The notes under the pieces: generated by a model
The model's input: only the letters and a program-made list of their open reading frames with translations
What the model was told of the DNA's origin: nothing
Databases searched by the model: none
Program-made: the position numbers and the translations under genes
Assembly (NCBI RefSeq): GCF_001405015.1
Contig: NZ_CYZX01000019.1
Location: forward strand, 7,091-71,090
DNA length: 64,000 bases
Direction: 5' to 3'
Source: Clostridium disporicum
GTDB lineage: Bacteria > Bacillota > Clostridia > Clostridiales > Clostridiaceae
Shown here: piece by piece, positions 62,312 to 64,000 of the stretch
Position numbering within the stretch: the first letter of the stretch is position 1
Layout of the letters: each line of letters begins with the position of its first letter

Positions 62312-62833
62312 TTAATGAGCTTCATAAGAATAAATGTAATTTATAACATTTTCGACATACTCATTAATACTGTAATTAAATACTCTTTCCTCTATTCTTT
62401 TAAAACCGCACTTTTCATGAGTCATTTGAGATGCAATATTTTTCTTTCCAGTATAGCTTTTTATTTCAAAATCTCCATCTGATTTTAATTTATCTATTAC
62501 ACCACATATTAATTTCTCAGCAAACCCTTTCTTTCTATAATCTGGATGAGTTTCAAGTGCCTCTAAATAATATAGTTTATCTTTAATCTTATAAAAGCGT
62601 AAAGCACTAACCCATATACCATTTTCCTCCCATACATAACAACACCTATCACTATCTGTTAAAAAATCATTTTTAAGATAGTTTACATAGTCTTTTTCTA
62701 CTTTACGTCTTCCTATCTCCATATCCGTAATCTTTGGATAAAAATGTTTAATATTATCAATATTGCTTTCTCTATAAATATCCATTAACTTTTTTGAATT
62801 CTCATCTACTAGTTCTGTTATTTTAAGTAACAT
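62312..62833 (-). CDS. GNAT-family N-acetyltransferase
   Basis: 173 residues with the GNAT core: YYLEALETHPDYRKKGFAEKLICG near residue 90 (pyrophosphate-binding loop R-K-K-G-F-A) and the final IASQMTHEKCGFKRIEE segment. The target is unknown. Start behind a GGGGAAAGGGAG stretch. Confidence 0.87.
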   Translation of the reverse strand: MLLKITELVDENSKKLMDIYRESNIDNIKHFYPKITDMEIGRRKVEKDYVNYLKNDFLTDSDRCCYVWEENGIWVSALRFYKIKDKLYYLEALETHPDYRKKGFAEKLICGVIDKLKSDGDFEIKSYTGKKNIASQMTHEKCGFKRIEERVFNYSINEYVENVINYIYSYEAH

Positions 62834-62878
62834 ACAAATCTCCCTTTCCCCTTAAATACTATTATATACCCCTATTTT

Positions 62879-63283
62879 CTATCTCATGTATCCAACTATA
62901 TTGAACTCATCTAACCTCCTTAACTTGAATGATTGATAAAACTTATTATCAACTACATCTTCTATATCAGTTAATACAATAAACATTCTTACATCCTTAT
63001 ACTTGTCCATAATTGTTCTAAAAAGATATGTCCCTATGCCCTTCTGCTGATACTCTGGGCTTACAATCAAATCTTGAATCATCAATATATGTTCTCCATC
63101 ACCTACGCATCTAATAAATCCTATTAACTTATCTTCATCAAAGGCCCCTAATATATATAATGAATTACTAAATGCTCTTATTAATTTTTCATCATCTTTT
63201 AAATAAGCATTCCAAGATTCCTTTTTATAAATGCTCTTTACCTCTTGAATCAACATTTCATCAAATTCTCTATAATCAAACAT
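62879..63283 (-). CDS. GNAT-family N-acetyltransferase, short
   Basis: 134 residues, single GNAT domain: MIQDLIVSPEYQQKGIGTYLFRT near residue 70 with the Q-x-x-G-I-G acetyl-CoA loop. The end (NKFYQSFKLRRLDEFNIVGYMR) matches the family's C-terminal strand. Substrate unknown. An AGAGGGAAGAGATTA stretch precedes the ATG. Confidence 0.87.
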   Translation of the reverse strand: MFDYREFDEMLIQEVKSIYKKESWNAYLKDDEKLIRAFSNSLYILGAFDEDKLIGFIRCVGDGEHILMIQDLIVSPEYQQKGIGTYLFRTIMDKYKDVRMFIVLTDIEDVVDNKFYQSFKLRRLDEFNIVGYMR

Positions 63284-63410
63284 TAATCTCTTCCCTCTCT
63301 TTATATGTTTGTTTAATTATAACATATTTTGAAATAAAACCCTTAAATTTACATAAAAATAGCTATCAAACTTCTCATATCTCAATATCTATTTTTTCTA
63401 TTATTAACGC

Positions 63411-63445
63411 AAAAAAAGAACTGTAGTTATAAACTACAGCTCTTT
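63411..63445 (-). terminator. Terminator of zinc-ribbon gene
   Basis: CTGTAGTT / AACTACAG stem with a 3-nt loop and a run of seven T on the minus strand. Confidence 0.82.
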
Positions 63446-63458
63446 CAAATAAAACATA

Positions 63459-63611
63459 CTATCTTCTGTTTTGTTCTTTCTTAGCTCTTCTGCAAGCTAA
63501 ACATCTCTTTGGCTCGTTATCGAATCCTTTTTCTTTGTAGAATTCTTGTTCTCCTACTGTGAATACGAATTCAGCTCCACAATCAACACATACTAAAGTC
63601 TTATCTGTCAT
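63459..63611 (-). CDS. Small zinc-ribbon protein, 50 residues
   Basis: Reads MTDKTLVCVDCGAEFVFTVG then EQEFYKEKGFDNEPKRCLAC and a basic tail. Two CxxC pairs (residues 8-11 and about 40-43) make a zinc ribbon of the zf_Tbcl/DUF-type found widely in Firmicutes. The codons are GC-richer and more biased to common synonymous choices than its neighbours, suggesting high expression. AGGAGGGAATATTC precedes the ATG. The exact role is unknown; such proteins are often nucleic-acid binding. Confidence 0.8.
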   Translation of the reverse strand: MTDKTLVCVDCGAEFVFTVGEQEFYKEKGFDNEPKRCLACRRAKKEQNRR

Positions 63612-63873
63612 GAATATTCCCTCCTAGGATTAAAGATTACATATGGATTAATAATTCTCAGTCTAGGAGAAAATATTATCTATCTGAACCTTTATTTAAT
63701 TTTAAATTTATAATTTAGTCTTTTGTTTCAAGACCTAATTCCATTTTAACATAATATATTCATAAATCAAGTTAATTTTTATATTTTTTAAATTCTTTAG
63801 AAAATTTTTACTCCCATAAAATTTAGAAATTCCCATTATAAATGGTTCTATAATGAGAAATATATAAAAATAA
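63612..63873. other. Intergenic region before possible IS end
   Basis: About 260 bp, AT-rich, with the zinc-ribbon promoter region and nothing else recognised. Confidence 0.3.
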
Positions 63874-64000
63874 GGGGCTGTCTCTGAAATGATTTTTAAA
63901 ATCATTTCAGTAGACGGTCTTTTTATTTTTTATTCATATATTTATATGAAATTATTTCTAAATGAACAAGTTTTTTGACACGACAAATAGGAGGTTATAA
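63874..64000 (+). mobile_element. Possible left end of an insertion sequence, cut by window edge
   Basis: GGGGCTGTCTCTGAAATGATT starts an imperfect inverted-repeat-like end followed directly by a strong hairpin (CTGAAATGATTT / AAATCATTTCAG, loop TTA) and a T run. A G-rich end of this form with a nearby hairpin is common at IS1182-type transposon ends. AGGAGGT at 63989-63995 then points to a gene whose start codon lies just beyond the window. Without the transposase the call is tentative; an ordinary terminator plus a new gene is the alternative. Confidence 0.4.

Noticed and set aside
63975..63980. TTGACA as a promoter -35 at the right edge
   Set aside because: A matching -10 would fall on or after the ribosome binding site at 63989-63995, so it cannot serve that gene normally.
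1..64000. rRNA, tRNA, prophage or plasmid replication genes
   Set aside because: None seen by reading both strands; all recognised genes are chromosomal metabolic, transport, envelope or regulatory types.

Overview
The window looks like a chromosomal segment of an anaerobic, spore-forming, low-GC Firmicute, most likely Clostridium sensu stricto. The evidence is the strongly AT-rich sequence, AGGAGG-type ribosome binding sites with about 6-8 nt spacing, short stem-loop terminators between almost all transcription units, and families typical of clostridia (SpoVB, PyrR- and fluoride-controlled leaders, FMN-binding flavoprotein lipoprotein, GGDEF-EAL protein, glycogen/starch debranching enzymes). 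I saw no rRNA, tRNA, CRISPR array or complete prophage. The species cannot be named from the sequence alone.

Layout. 0-11 kb: lipoproteins, a small kinase, a leftward two-component operon (response regulator, a kinase-like protein without its phospho-acceptor histidine, an active kinase, a membrane protein), SpoVB, and a large surface protein with six Ig-like repeats. 11-17 kb: a TetR gene, then a Fur-controlled siderophore ABC operon with a divergent AraC regulator. 17-29 kb: metabolic and hypothetical genes: ChbG deacetylase, a MerR regulator next to an extracellular flavin reductase, NADH oxidase, P1 peptidase, HAD, YdcF and VanZ proteins. 29-37 kb: an XRE-AbrB regulator with its ABC exporter, a beta-lactamase-fold protein, a DUF2087 regulator, a fluoride-riboswitch-controlled antiporter, and dUTPase. 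37-46 kb: GGDEF-EAL protein, uracil permease behind a two-stage PyrR leader, polysaccharide deacetylase, MATE pump, small proteins and a purine permease. 46-50 kb: znuA-znuC-znuB with a Zur-like regulator. 50-57 kb: pullulanase and a glycogen debranching enzyme sharing a LacI-type operator, with two secreted proteins between them. 57-64 kb: FAD/Rieske oxidoreductase, tocopherol-cyclase-like protein, PHP phosphatase, then a decaying stretch with pseudogenes, a truncated peptidase and three GNAT acetyltransferases. At the right edge there is a possible insertion-sequence end.

The most unusual content is non-coding. Two intergenic elements (about 11757-11996 and 42071-42280) consist of a run of 5-7 bp mini-hairpins, about 22-25 bp apart, joined by a constant 9-nt linker. 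The linkers of the left half are complementary to those of the right half, so each element could fold into one long stem with hairpin side arms. The linker sequence differs between the two elements but stays self-complementary within each, while their right ends are nearly identical. Both start at the stop codon of a gene and lie between convergent genes. A second family of about 90-100 bp inverted-repeat elements shares a 13-bp terminal repeat (8677-8767 and 56897-56999). Well-supported regulatory RNAs are the tandem PyrR leader of the uracil permease and a fluoride riboswitch ahead of a cation/proton antiporter.

All calls are from reading the sequence and the translations; no database search was run.
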